Shown: positions 26,290 through 34,969, counted from the stretch's first letter. The stretch: DNA of 64,000 nt from Pseudorhodoferax sp. Leaf274 (GCF_001422445.1 NZ_LMNA01000023.1:124001-188000); one strand, 5' to 3'. Made by a program: numbers and translations. The notes: generated from the letters alone by a model not told the origin.

Positions 26290-27005
26290 GCGCCTTCCAC
26301 GTCGGCCGACTGGATGCGCTTGACGCCCTTGGCCGCCATCTGCTTCCAGGCCGCAGCCAGCGAGCCGTTGAGGTCGATGGCGCGCGTGGCGTCTTCGACC
26401 ACGTAGGCTTCGAAACCGGCGGCGCGCGCGTCCAGCGCCGTCCAGGCCACGCAGAAATCGGTCGCCAGGCCCGTGATGTAGACGGTCTTGATGCCGCGCG
26501 CCTTCAGGTAGCCGGCCAGGCCCGTCAAGGTCTTGCGGTCGGCTTCCTGGAAGGCGGAGTAGCTGTCCACGCCCTTGTTGTAGCCCTTGCGGATGATCAG
26601 CTGCGTGGTGGGCAGTTTCAGGTCCTTGTGCAGCGCGGCGTCGTCGGTGCCCTGCACGCAGTGGTCGGGCCACAGCACCTGGTTGCCGTAGTTGAGCTTG
26701 ATGCTGTCGAAGGGCTTCTTGCCGCCGTGCGCGCTCGCGAACGAGGCATGGCCCTGGGTGTGCCAGTCCTGCGTGACCACGATGTTCTGGAAGGCCAGCG
26801 AGAGCTTGTTGATGACCGGCACCACCTCGGCCCCGCCCTTGACGGGCAGCGTGCCGCCGTCGATGAAGCAGTTCTGCACGTCCACCACGATCAGCGCCGC
26901 ATTGGCGCCGGGCTTGCGCTTGGCCGCGGCGAACAGCGGCGGCGCCAGGGCCACCAGGCCCAGGGCGGCGGCAGAGTGGAGAAGCGTTCGGCGTTGCATG
27001 GTCAT
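26286..27005 (-). CDS. pncA: Nicotinamidase with Tat signal peptide (periplasmic)
   Basis: 239 residues. The isochorismatase-fold catalytic triad is visible: Asp42 in VVDVQNCFIDGG, Lys140 in RKGYNKGVDSYSAF and Cys185 in ITGLATDFCVAW; the metal site of true nicotinamidases is present as D80-W-H82-x3-H86 and WPDHCVQGT. Ahead of it is MTMQRRTLLHSAAALGLVALAPPLFAAA (first 28 residues), a twin-arginine signal with a hydrophobic core and Ala-x-Ala-type end. It would therefore hydrolyse nicotinamide to nicotinate and ammonia outside the cytoplasm. Housekeeping nicotinamidases are cytoplasmic, so export plus the position beside nicA argues for a catabolic role. An AGGAG lies seven bases before the ATG. 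Confidence 0.9.
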   Translation of the reverse strand: MTMQRRTLLHSAAALGLVALAPPLFAAAKRKPGANAALIVVDVQNCFIDGGTLPVKGGAEVVPVINKLSLAFQNIVVTQDWHTQGHASFASAHGGKKPFDSIKLNYGNQVLWPDHCVQGTDDAALHKDLKLPTTQLIIRKGYNKGVDSYSAFQEADRKTLTGLAGYLKARGIKTVYITGLATDFCVAWTALDARAAGFEAYVVEDATRAIDLNGSLAAAWKQMAAKGVKRIQSADVEGA

Positions 27006-27030
27006 GGCAGGCTCCTGTCGTTGAAGGAAA

Positions 27031-27771
27031 TCACACGCTGAGGTAGGCGCGCCGCACGTCCTCGCTGGCGGCCAGCGCGGCCATCGTGCCCTCGAAGCGG
27101 ATCTGGCCCTTCTCCAGCACGTAGGCGCGGTCGCTCACGAGTTCGGCGAAATGCATGTTCTGCTCGGACAGCAGGATGGACACGCCCTGGCTCTTGAGCT
27201 GCAGGATCATGTGCGCCATCTGCTCGACGATGACGGGCGCCACGCCTTCGGAGGGCTCGTCCAGCAGCACCAGGTAGGGGTTGCCCATCAGGGTGCGCGC
27301 CACCGTCAGCATCTGCTGCTCGCCGCCGCTCATGCGGCCGCCCGGGCGGTTGGGCATCTCGCCCAGGTTGGGGAACAGCTTGAACAGCTTCTCGGGCGTC
27401 CACAGTGGCGCGTCGGCGCCATCGGCAGCACCGGGGACGGGAGGGCGCGCCGGCTGCCGGCCGACTTCCAGGTTCTCCATCACCGTGAGGTCGGTGAACA
27501 CGCGCCGGTCTTCCGGCACGAAGCCCAGGCCCAGGCGCGCCGCATGGTGCGGTTCGGTGCGCGAGATGTCGTGGTCCAGGAAGCGGATGCTGCCCGCGCG
27601 CTTGGCCAGCATGCCCATGATGGCCTTGAGCGTGGTGGACTTGCCGGCGCCGTTGCGGCCCATCAGCGCCACCACTTCGCCGCGGCGCACGCTGAGGTCG
27701 ACGTCGTACAGGATCTGGGCGGCGCCGTACCAGGCGCGCAGGGCCTTGGTCTCGAGCAGGGTGGTCGTCAT
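27031..27771 (-). CDS. livF: ABC transporter ATPase, LivF type
   Basis: 246 residues. Walker A in LMGRNGAGKSTTLKAIMG, signature RMSGGEQQMLTVARTLM and Walker B YLVLLDEPSEGVAP, with the E-P-S-E-G variation typical of LivF. An insertion (RQPARPPVPGAADGADAP) between the Q-loop and signature is rich in Pro/Ala. It overlaps livG by four bases (ATGA). It powers the branched-chain-type importer of this operon; by context the substrate is probably nicotinate, nicotinamide or a ring derivative rather than leucine. Confidence 0.92.
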   Translation of the reverse strand: MTTTLLETKALRAWYGAAQILYDVDLSVRRGEVVALMGRNGAGKSTTLKAIMGMLAKRAGSIRFLDHDISRTEPHHAARLGLGFVPEDRRVFTDLTVMENLEVGRQPARPPVPGAADGADAPLWTPEKLFKLFPNLGEMPNRPGGRMSGGEQQMLTVARTLMGNPYLVLLDEPSEGVAPVIVEQMAHMILQLKSQGVSILLSEQNMHFAELVSDRAYVLEKGQIRFEGTMAALAASEDVRRAYLSV

Positions 27772-28538
27772 GCGTGGGCTTTCTCGAAGGTCTTGCCGCT
27801 GCCGAAGTAGACCTCCTGCACCTTGGGATGGTCGCGGATCTCCAGCGGCTTGCCCTGGGCGATCAGCCGGCCTCTGGCCAGCACGATCATGCGGTCGGCA
27901 TAGGCGAACACCACGTCCATGCTGTGCTCGGTGAACAGCACGGCCATGCCGCGGTCGATCACGAGCTGCTTGGTCAGCGCCATCAGGTCGTTGCGCTCCT
28001 TGGGCGCCATGCCGGCCGTGGGCTCGTCCATCAGCAAGAGCTTGGGGTCGTTGGCCATGGCGATGGCCAGCTCCACGCGCTTGACGTCGCCGTAGGCCAG
28101 CTCGCTGCACGGCCGGTCGGCCTGGGCGCGCATGCCGACCTGCTCCAGCAGCGCCAGCGCGTCCGCACGCCGGTGGTCGGCAGCGCGGCGCCACATCGCG
28201 AACAGCTTGCCGTCGTGCGAGAGCAGCGCCATCTGCACGTTCTCCACCACGGTCAGCGAGGCGAAGGTCTCGGCGATCTGGAACGTGCGGCCCACGCCCA
28301 GGCGCCAGATGGCGCGCGGCTTCATGCCCACGAGTTCATAGCCGCCCAGGCGGATCGAACCCTGGTCGGCACGCAACTGGCCATTGACCATGTTGAAGGT
28401 GGTGGTCTTGCCGGCGCCATTCGGGCCGATCAGGGCCAGCAACTCGCCCGTGTGCAGCGTGAAGTCGATACCGTCCACGGCCTTGACGCCGCCGAAGGAT
28501 TTGCCCAGGCCCTGGACCTGGAGAAGCGCCTCGCTCAT
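27768..28538 (-). CDS. livG: ABC transporter ATPase, LivG type
   Basis: 256 residues. Walker A LIGPNGAGKTTTFNMVNG, LivG-typical GVGRTFQIAETFASLTVVENV, signature region LAYGDVKRVELAIAMA and Walker B LLLMDEPTAGMAPKERND, then FTEHSMDVVFAYADRMIVL. The signature reads L-A-Y-G-D rather than L-S-G-G-Q, as is usual for LivG. Coupled by ATGA overlaps to both the fused permease upstream and livF downstream. Confidence 0.92.
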   Translation of the reverse strand: MSEALLQVQGLGKSFGGVKAVDGIDFTLHTGELLALIGPNGAGKTTTFNMVNGQLRADQGSIRLGGYELVGMKPRAIWRLGVGRTFQIAETFASLTVVENVQMALLSHDGKLFAMWRRAADHRRADALALLEQVGMRAQADRPCSELAYGDVKRVELAIAMANDPKLLLMDEPTAGMAPKERNDLMALTKQLVIDRGMAVLFTEHSMDVVFAYADRMIVLARGRLIAQGKPLEIRDHPKVQEVYFGSGKTFEKAHA

Positions 28539-30418
28539 GGTGTGGTCTTGCGGTCGAAAAGCTGTTTGGCGAAGCCGGCGATGCCCTGCGGGAACAGCAG
28601 CACCAGCAGCAAGATGGTGCCGCCCAGCACGGCACGCCAGTAGTCGGTGTTGCGCGCCACGGTGTCGTGCAGCCAGGTGAAGGTGACGGCACCCACCACG
28701 GGCCCGGCCAGCGTCTGGATGCCGCCCAGCAGCACCATGACGAGGCCGTCGATCGACTTCGTCACGTTGAGCGACTCGGGCGAGATGCTGCCCTTGGAGA
28801 ACGCGAACAGCGCGCCGGCCAGGCCGCCGACCGCACCGGCCACGATGAAGGCCACCCACTGCATGCGCTTGACGTCGATGCCGATGGCGTCGGCCCGCAG
28901 CATGGAGTCGCGGCCCGCGCGCAGCGCGTAGCCGAACGGCGAGAACAGCACGCGGCGCAGCCACCAGATCCCCAGCCCCACCAGGGCGAGCGTGAGCCAG
29001 TAGTACATGCGCTTGTCGGCGAACAGGGCCGAGGGCCACACGCCCGTCAGCCCGTTGCTGCCGCCCGTGAAGCTGTCCCACTGGTAGGTGATGGCCCAGG
29101 TGATCTGCGCGAAGGCCAGCGTCAGCATGGCCAGGTAGACACCGGACAGTCGCACCGCGAACCAGCCGTACACGAAGGCACCGACGGCGGCCACTAGCGG
29201 TGCCACCAGCAACGCCAGCTCCATCGGCATGCCCACGCTGCGCACCAGCAGCGCGGCGCCGTAGGCCCCCAGGCCGAAGTAGGCCGCATGGCCGAACGAG
29301 TGCATGCCCGCCGGCCCCATGATGAAGTGCAGGCTGGTGGCGAACAGCGCGGCGATCAGCAGGTCGATCAGCAGCACCGTGGTGTAGGACGATGCTTCGG
29401 TCAGCAGCGGCACCGCCACCAGCACCAGGCCCAGCAGGGCCGCCACGGCGATGGCCGTGCGGCCGGGCTGGCGCAGCGGTGCCTCGGGCGTGCCCACGTA
29501 GCGGCTCGGCGCCTGCGGCTTGCCCAGCAGTCCCCAGGGCCGCCAGACCAGCACCGCGGCCATGACCAGGAAATCGACCATCAACGTGAGCTTGGAGAAC
29601 GAGACGCTGATGCCGAACACATCCACCACGCCCAGCCAGATGCAGATGGCCTTGAGTTCGGCCACCAGCAGCGCGGCCAGGTAGGCGCCCGGCAGCGACC
29701 CCATGCCGCCGACCACCACGATCACGAAGGCCGCGCCGATGGTGTGCAGGTCCAGCTCCAGCGTGGCCGGCTCGCGCGGCAGTTGCAGCGCGCCGCCCAG
29801 GCCGGCCAGCAGCGCACCGAGTGCGAACACCGCCGTGAACAGCCAGGCCTGGTTCACGCCCAGCGCGCTGACCATCTCGCGGTCCTGCGTGGCGGCGCGC
29901 ACCAGCGTGCCGAAGCGCGTGCGCGTGAGCAGCAGCCAGACCAGGCCCAGCACCACGGGCCCCACGGCGATCAGGAACAGGTCGTAGGAGGGAAACTGAC
30001 GGCCCAGGATCTCGACCGAGCCGCGCAGGCCGCGCGCGCGCGGGCCCAGCAGTTCGTCGGGGCCCCAGAGCCACAGCACGGCGTCCTTGATCACCAGCAC
30101 CAGCGCAAAGGTGGCCAGCAGCTGGAACAGTTCGGGCGCCTTGTAGATGCGCCGCAGCAGCAGCACCTCGACGATGGCGCCCAGCACGCCCACCGCGATG
30201 GCGGCCAGCACCAGCGCGGGCCAGAACCCCAGGCTGCCGCCCAGCCGGTCGACCAGCGTGTAGGCGATGTAGATGCCCACCATGAAGAACGAGCCATGCG
30301 CGAAGTTGACGATGCGCGTGACGCCGAAGATCAGCGACAGCCCTGCCGCGACCAGGAACAACGAGGACGCCGCAGCGAGCCCGTTGAGGAGTTGGACGAT
30401 GAGTCCCGAGAAGCTCAT
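28535..30418 (-). CDS. livHM: Branched-chain-type ABC permease, LivH–LivM fusion
   Basis: 627 residues, about twice a single permease. Residues ~1–290 are LivH-like (LSLIFGVTRIVNFAHGSFFMVG, VVVGGMGSLPGAYLAALLVAE) and ~330–627 LivM-like (FIMGPAGMHSFGHAAYFGLGAYGAAL, LRAGRDSMLRADAIGIDVKRMQWVAF, VMVLLGGIQTLAGPVVGA). The linker LLGKPQAPSRYVGTPEAPLRQPGR joins them. Single-chain LivHM permeases are known in Burkholderiales. It follows the receptor gene after 89 bases. Confidence 0.9.
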   Translation of the reverse strand: MSFSGLIVQLLNGLAAASSLFLVAAGLSLIFGVTRIVNFAHGSFFMVGIYIAYTLVDRLGGSLGFWPALVLAAIAVGVLGAIVEVLLLRRIYKAPELFQLLATFALVLVIKDAVLWLWGPDELLGPRARGLRGSVEILGRQFPSYDLFLIAVGPVVLGLVWLLLTRTRFGTLVRAATQDREMVSALGVNQAWLFTAVFALGALLAGLGGALQLPREPATLELDLHTIGAAFVIVVVGGMGSLPGAYLAALLVAELKAICIWLGVVDVFGISVSFSKLTLMVDFLVMAAVLVWRPWGLLGKPQAPSRYVGTPEAPLRQPGRTAIAVAALLGLVLVAVPLLTEASSYTTVLLIDLLIAALFATSLHFIMGPAGMHSFGHAAYFGLGAYGAALLVRSVGMPMELALLVAPLVAAVGAFVYGWFAVRLSGVYLAMLTLAFAQITWAITYQWDSFTGGSNGLTGVWPSALFADKRMYYWLTLALVGLGIWWLRRVLFSPFGYALRAGRDSMLRADAIGIDVKRMQWVAFIVAGAVGGLAGALFAFSKGSISPESLNVTKSIDGLVMVLLGGIQTLAGPVVGAVTFTWLHDTVARNTDYWRAVLGGTILLLVLLFPQGIAGFAKQLFDRKTTP

Positions 30419-30507
30419 GGGGAATTCTCTGGAAGCTGCCGCCGCGGCGAGGCGGCGGCGTCAGGCAGGGGCACCGCGCAGCCGGTGCCCGGCGCGTATG
30501 TTGGCGA

Positions 30508-31716
30508 TCAGTCCTGCGCGCGCGACTTCTTGACGTCCGCCGCAGCGGGCTGGAAGCGTGCGTCGGCGCCGTCCAGGTAGACGTAGTCCACCATCACGCC
30601 CTTGCCGCCGTCGTTCTTGGTCTTGCCGACGAAGGCGCCCATGGTGGACTGGTGGTCTTCGGCGCGGTAGGTGATCTTGCCGAAGGGGCTGTCCACCTGC
30701 AGGCCCTTGAACGCGGCGACCAGCTTGTCGGACTCGGTGCTGCCGGCCTTGGCGATGCCGGCGGCGGCCGACTTGATCATGCTGTAGCCTACGACCGAGC
30801 CCAGGCGCGGGTAGTCCTTGAACTTGGCCTGGTAGGCCTTCTCGAAGGCGGCGTGCTCGGGCGTCTTGATCGAGTACCAGGGGTAGCCCGTCACGATCCA
30901 GCCGTCGGGCGCCTCGTCCTTGAGCGGGTCCAGGTACTCGGGCTCGCCTGTCAGCACGCTGACCACGGTGCGGTCCTTGAACAGGCCGCGCGTGTTGCCT
31001 TCGCGCACGAACTTGGTCAGGTCGGCGCCGAACAGCACGTTGAAGATCGCGTCGGGCTTGGCATCGGCCAGTGCCTGCGCCACGCTGCCGGCATCGACCT
31101 TGCCCAGCGGCGTGGCCTGCTCGGCGACGAATTCCACGTCCGGTTGCGCGGCCTTGAGCAACTGCTTGAACGCGGCTGTGGCCGACTGGCCGTACTCGTA
31201 GTTGGGGTAGACGATGGCCCAGCGCTTCTTCTTGAGCTTGGCGGCCTCGGGCACCAGCATGGCGGCCTGCATGTAGGTGCCGGGGCGCAGCCGGAAGGTG
31301 TACTGGTTGCCGCCCTGCCAGGTCATCTTGTCGGTGAGCGGCTCGCCGGCCAGGTAGAAGAACTTCTTCTGCTTGGCGAAGTCGGCGAGCGCCAGTCCGG
31401 TGTTCGACAGGAAGGCCCCGGCCAGCAGGTCGACCTTCTCGCGCGAGACCAGCTCCTCGGCCATGCGCACGGTGTCGCCCGGGCTGCCGTTGTCGTCGCG
31501 CGTGATGAGCTCGATCTTCTTGCCGTTGACGCCGCCCTTGGCATTGATCTCCTCCACCGCCAGGTCCATGCCCTTCTTGTAGGGCTCCAGGAAGGCGGGC
31601 TGCGCCTTGTAGCTGTTGATCTCGCCGATCTTGATCACGCCCTGCGCGTGTGCGGGGACCAACGTGGCAAGCGCGAGGACCGAGGCGGCGCTGAACAGGT
31701 GACGCATGGATTTCAT
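30508..31716 (-). CDS. livK: Periplasmic substrate-binding protein, branched-chain amino acid type
   Basis: 402 residues with a Sec signal peptide (MKSMRHLFSAASVLALATLVPAHA, cleavage after AHA). The mature protein starts IKIGEINSYKAQPAFLEPYKKGM and contains RDDNGSPGDTVRMAEELV and VLTGEPEYLDP, the fold of leucine/aromatic-acid-type receptors of the HAAT family. Several relatives bind aromatic carboxylates, which fits a nicotinate role by context only. The ATG at 31716 has a good AGGAG; the open frame continues upstream through the DUF1185 gene and is not used. Confidence 0.88.
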   Translation of the reverse strand: MKSMRHLFSAASVLALATLVPAHAQGVIKIGEINSYKAQPAFLEPYKKGMDLAVEEINAKGGVNGKKIELITRDDNGSPGDTVRMAEELVSREKVDLLAGAFLSNTGLALADFAKQKKFFYLAGEPLTDKMTWQGGNQYTFRLRPGTYMQAAMLVPEAAKLKKKRWAIVYPNYEYGQSATAAFKQLLKAAQPDVEFVAEQATPLGKVDAGSVAQALADAKPDAIFNVLFGADLTKFVREGNTRGLFKDRTVVSVLTGEPEYLDPLKDEAPDGWIVTGYPWYSIKTPEHAAFEKAYQAKFKDYPRLGSVVGYSMIKSAAAGIAKAGSTESDKLVAAFKGLQVDSPFGKITYRAEDHQSTMGAFVGKTKNDGGKGVMVDYVYLDGADARFQPAAADVKKSRAQD

Positions 31717-31780
31717 CGAAAAGACTCCTGAGGGGGACGATGGAAGCATTCTGGCGTGGGCAGTGGACGGTGGCGGGCGC

Positions 31781-32365
31781 TCAGCGCAGGCCGTCCTTGC
31801 CCTCGATCTCGCTGGCCTGCAGGCCGCCGACGCGCGGCAACGGCCGGCCGCCGGACGTGACCGACACGGCCACGACGATCTCATGGGCGCGTGGCGCATC
31901 GGGCACGCGCGCCTCGATGGCGTCGAAGTGGCTGCGCACGAAGGCGGCGTCCTTGTGGCCCAGCGGCACGTCGATGGCGCAGCCCATGCCGCCGACCTTC
32001 TTGGCCGATGGCACCAGGGCCGCACCCTTCTCGACGGCACGGCGCAGCGGTGCGCCGAGCTTGGGGTGCAGGATGGCGGCCGCGTGTTCCAGTTCGCCGG
32101 CTTCGCCGACGATGGCGGCCTTGCCGTAACCCTCGGCCTCGGCGGGTGCGATGCCCAGCGCCGCCACGCACTTCTCGCCGAGCAGCCCGCCGAGCTCCTC
32201 GCCGATGGCGATCAGCGCGTCGAGGTTTTCTTCGTACCGGCCGGCGAACGGATTGGTGATGACGGCCATCGCGAGTGCGCGGCGCACCGGCGGCGTGACG
32301 GGGCGCCCCATTTCGAGGCGGGTTTCATCGACTTGAACGATCAGTTTGCGGATCTCTGCGGGCAT
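31781..32365 (-). CDS. DUF1185 (so-called amino acid synthesis family) protein
   Basis: 194 residues, soluble, starting MPAEIRKLIVQVDETRLEMGR. Conserved-looking parts are MAVITNPFAGRYEENLDALI, YGKAAIVGEAGELEHAAAILHPKLGAPLR and KVGGMGCAIDVPLGHKDAAFVRSHFDA. I recognise this as DUF1185/PF06684, whose name does not reflect a demonstrated function. It lies between the UPF0280 gene and the ABC receptor of the nicotinate operon. It may act on the ring-opened or dearomatised intermediate, or on a carrier of it; that is speculation from position. Confidence 0.75.
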   Translation of the reverse strand: MPAEIRKLIVQVDETRLEMGRPVTPPVRRALAMAVITNPFAGRYEENLDALIAIGEELGGLLGEKCVAALGIAPAEAEGYGKAAIVGEAGELEHAAAILHPKLGAPLRRAVEKGAALVPSAKKVGGMGCAIDVPLGHKDAAFVRSHFDAIEARVPDAPRAHEIVVAVSVTSGGRPLPRVGGLQASEIEGKDGLR

Positions 32366-32444
32366 GGCTGCGGTTCAGGTGGCAAAGAGGAGGGCATTGT
32401 GCGATCGGCGGCTGGGCTTGCGCTTAGGTACTTTCATTAAGCAA

Positions 32445-33317
32445 TTACTGCACCAACTGCAGATCGAGGGCCTCGCCGGTGCTGCGCCAACGGTCCTGGC
32501 AAACCAGCGCAGCATGCCAGATCAGGCCTTGCGCGCGCAAAGCCTGTGCGCGTGCCAGCCCGGCCTGCAGCGCCCGGTCGACCAGCATTGCGGGCAGGGG
32601 CGGCACATCGACCGTGACGAGGCGGTTGCCGAGGTCGCTGTCGTCCTTGACCTGGTCGGCAGGGCGGCGTGCGATGCGCGGGTCTTGCACGTCCACGGCA
32701 TTGGCGATCACGGTGGCGGCGGCGTCGGCCGCAGCCGCATCGCGCGCCAGCACGGTCACGCTGTCGGCGATGCCCATCGAGAAGCTGCGCCCGCGCCAGC
32801 CGCTGGTGGCGACGCCGCGCACGGGCCGGTCGGCCGTGATGGCGAACTGCGCGTCGGTGGTCAGCTTGTGGGCGCTGGCGCCCGGGCGGAAGCGGGCGAG
32901 GTCGGCCCACAGGCCCACGCGCACCTGCTGCCCCGCCGTCAGATGGATGGCGATGTCGCCGCCGTTGTTGACCCAGGCGCGCGCGATGCCTGCGCCGGTG
33001 TAGTGCGCAAGGATCTCCTGGGCCACGGCTCCGGCGACGGCGGCCATCGGCGTGATGAAGCCGCTGCGGTAGGGTGCGCAGGCCTGCCACATGCGGCATG
33101 CCACAGGGCCTTGCACAGGGCAGCCGGCGCCGACCGGTGCACGCAGCAGCGGCAGCTCGGCCACGAGTTCGGCAAGCACCTTCGCGAAACGCAGCCAGGC
33201 CGCGTCGTGCGCCGCCTGCACGGCATCGGCGTCGCCTTCGGCGGCGATCACGAGGTCGATCGGCCCGTGCTGGAAGTGCTGTCGGCCGCTGGGCAGCGTG
33301 CTGCGGCTCGGGCCCAT
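32445..33317 (-). CDS. UPF0280 family protein (ApbE-like fold)
   Basis: 290 residues from the ATG at 33317 (MGPSRSTLPSGRQHFQHGPID), 13 bases after the reductase stop. Family features include FITPMAAVAGAVAQEILAHY, ARAWVNNGGDIAIHL, GVATSGWRGRSFSMGIADSVTVLA and ANAVDVQDPRI, which parallel the flavin/metal-binding segments of ApbE (FAD:protein FMN transferase), to which UPF0280 (COG2122) is distantly related. The E. barkeri 6-hydroxynicotinate reductase carries a covalently bound flavin, so a role in flavin attachment to the neighbouring reductase is an attractive inference. Confidence 0.8.
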   Translation of the reverse strand: MGPSRSTLPSGRQHFQHGPIDLVIAAEGDADAVQAAHDAAWLRFAKVLAELVAELPLLRAPVGAGCPVQGPVACRMWQACAPYRSGFITPMAAVAGAVAQEILAHYTGAGIARAWVNNGGDIAIHLTAGQQVRVGLWADLARFRPGASAHKLTTDAQFAITADRPVRGVATSGWRGRSFSMGIADSVTVLARDAAAADAAATVIANAVDVQDPRIARRPADQVKDDSDLGNRLVTVDVPPLPAMLVDRALQAGLARAQALRAQGLIWHAALVCQDRWRSTGEALDLQLVQ

Positions 33318-33330
33318 GGCGCGGCGGGTG

Positions 33331-34920
33331 TCAGCCCAGCAGCGGTGGCTGCCCGACGGGCCAGCCGTTGCCGGCGGCAGGCGGCAGCATGCGGCGTGCG
33401 CGCGGCGCACCGTCGTTGTGCCAGGCGCCGTGGCGCAGGGTGTCGGCCAGCGAGCGCACCTGTTCCATGTGGCCGCCCAGGCGTTCGTAGTCGGACAGCC
33501 GCATCGTGAACTCCAGCGGCGCCACGATGGCCGGCGTCGGCACGGTGCCGAAGCTGTTGTCGGGCATGCGCATGACATCGACCATCACGGTGATGCCGCC
33601 GCCCGGCCAGACGTAGCCCGGCGCGCCACCCAGCGTCACGTTGACGGCGGACTTCTTGATGGCCTGCGTGAGCAGCACCGGGTTCTCGCTGACACCCGCG
33701 CGCAGGCTGCCGCCGGCGCCGCCCAGGAACAGCACCGTCGTGAGCGAGGGTTCGCAGTTCTCGCCGATGCGCGCGACGACATGCGCGACCTCCTGTGGCA
33801 TGGAGGCGGGCTGCGGCACGAGTTGGTCGTCCAGCACGTACCAGGCCGCGTGCTCGCCTGTGGTGGAGACCATCAGCAGGCGCAGGCCGGGCCAGGCCGC
33901 ATCGGGCTCGCATGCCTCGATGATGGACAGCGGGTCGGCGATGTCGGTGCCGCCCCAGCCCGTGCCGGGGTTGGCCACCTGGAAGTAGCGGCCCGGCGTG
34001 GACTTGCGGCCGCGCACCTTGATGCCGGCCGCGCGCATGCCGAGGCAGCGGCCGGCCTGGTGTTCGGTCAGCACGCCGGTGATGTGGTCGTCGACGACGA
34101 TGACCTCGTCGGCCACGCCGTGGAATTGCCGCGCGAAGATGCCCACCGTGGCCGATCCGCAGCCCACGCGCATGCGCTGCTCCAGCACGCCGTTGACGAT
34201 GGGCGCCTGGCCGGCCTGCACCGTGAGCTGGGCGCCGCCGTCGATGGTCAGCTCCACCGGCTTCTTGTTGCCCAGCAGCTGCATCGCGTCCAGCGTGACG
34301 CGACCCTCCTTCTTGCTGCCGCCGGTCAGGTGGTGCACGCCGCCCAGCGACAGCATCTGCGAGCCATATTCGGCGGTGGTCACGTGGCCGATGACCTCGC
34401 CCTTGCAGCGCACGTTGGCCTGCTCCGGGCCGAGCCAGCGGTCGGTGTCGATCTTGAGCTTGAGGCTGCAGTAGCTGAAGATGCCCTCGGTGACCACGGT
34501 GACCATGTCCACGCCATCGGCCTCGGAGGCGACGATGAAGGGCGCGGGCTTGTAATCGGGGTAGGTGGTGGAGGCGCCGATGCCGGTGACGAAGACCTGG
34601 GGGGCTGGGGCCAGCGGGGCGGTTTCGTCGGTGCCGTTCGCATCGCGTGCCGTGAAGGGGACCAGCGGCTGCTCGGCGTCCACCGTTCTTTGCAGCAGCA
34701 CCACGGGGTCCACGCGCACCAGCACGCCCTCGTCGTTGGCGTAGCGGTCGCAGGCCCCGCTGCGGCCGCGGCCGATCTGGCACAGCACCGGGCAGGCATT
34801 GCACTCGACCTTGTCGCTGGCCATGCGCTCGTTGCGCGGCCGGGCGCGCTCCAGGCCCTGGGGCGACAGCACGTCCGGCACATCGGGCAGGCCGTCGGTC
34901 TTGGTGTGCTCGTTCAGCAT
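33331..34920 (-). CDS. hnr: 6-Hydroxynicotinate reductase
   Basis: 529 residues. A cysteine cluster near the N-terminus, Cys40-x2-Cys43-x3-Cys47-x9-Cys57 (KVECNACPVLCQIG then RSGACDRY), is suited to an iron-sulfur centre, and further cysteines occur at 151, 172, 254, 292, 337 and 389. The sequence agrees with my memory of proteins annotated as 6-hydroxynicotinate reductase after the Eubacterium barkeri enzyme, which has a covalent flavin, one [2Fe-2S] and two [4Fe-4S] clusters and reduces 6-hydroxynicotinate to 1,4,5,6-tetrahydro-6-oxonicotinate. The presence of the enamidase that uses this product nearby strongly supports the call. GCGSATVG (253–260) resembles the Ser-Gly-Ala-Thr flavin-transfer motif but does not match it exactly. 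First gene of the ten-gene operon. Confidence 0.85.
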   Translation of the reverse strand: MLNEHTKTDGLPDVPDVLSPQGLERARPRNERMASDKVECNACPVLCQIGRGRSGACDRYANDEGVLVRVDPVVLLQRTVDAEQPLVPFTARDANGTDETAPLAPAPQVFVTGIGASTTYPDYKPAPFIVASEADGVDMVTVVTEGIFSYCSLKLKIDTDRWLGPEQANVRCKGEVIGHVTTAEYGSQMLSLGGVHHLTGGSKKEGRVTLDAMQLLGNKKPVELTIDGGAQLTVQAGQAPIVNGVLEQRMRVGCGSATVGIFARQFHGVADEVIVVDDHITGVLTEHQAGRCLGMRAAGIKVRGRKSTPGRYFQVANPGTGWGGTDIADPLSIIEACEPDAAWPGLRLLMVSTTGEHAAWYVLDDQLVPQPASMPQEVAHVVARIGENCEPSLTTVLFLGGAGGSLRAGVSENPVLLTQAIKKSAVNVTLGGAPGYVWPGGGITVMVDVMRMPDNSFGTVPTPAIVAPLEFTMRLSDYERLGGHMEQVRSLADTLRHGAWHNDGAPRARRMLPPAAGNGWPVGQPPLLG

Positions 34921-34969
34921 CGTGGGGCTCCGTTGCGGTGCCGCGCCTTGCCGCGGCCACGCGTTTCAT

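Noticed and set aside
32422-32442. GCTTA…TAAGC inverted repeat downstream of the UPF0280 gene as an operator or terminator
   Set aside because: Only five-base arms with an 11-base spacer and no T-run; could easily arise by chance.
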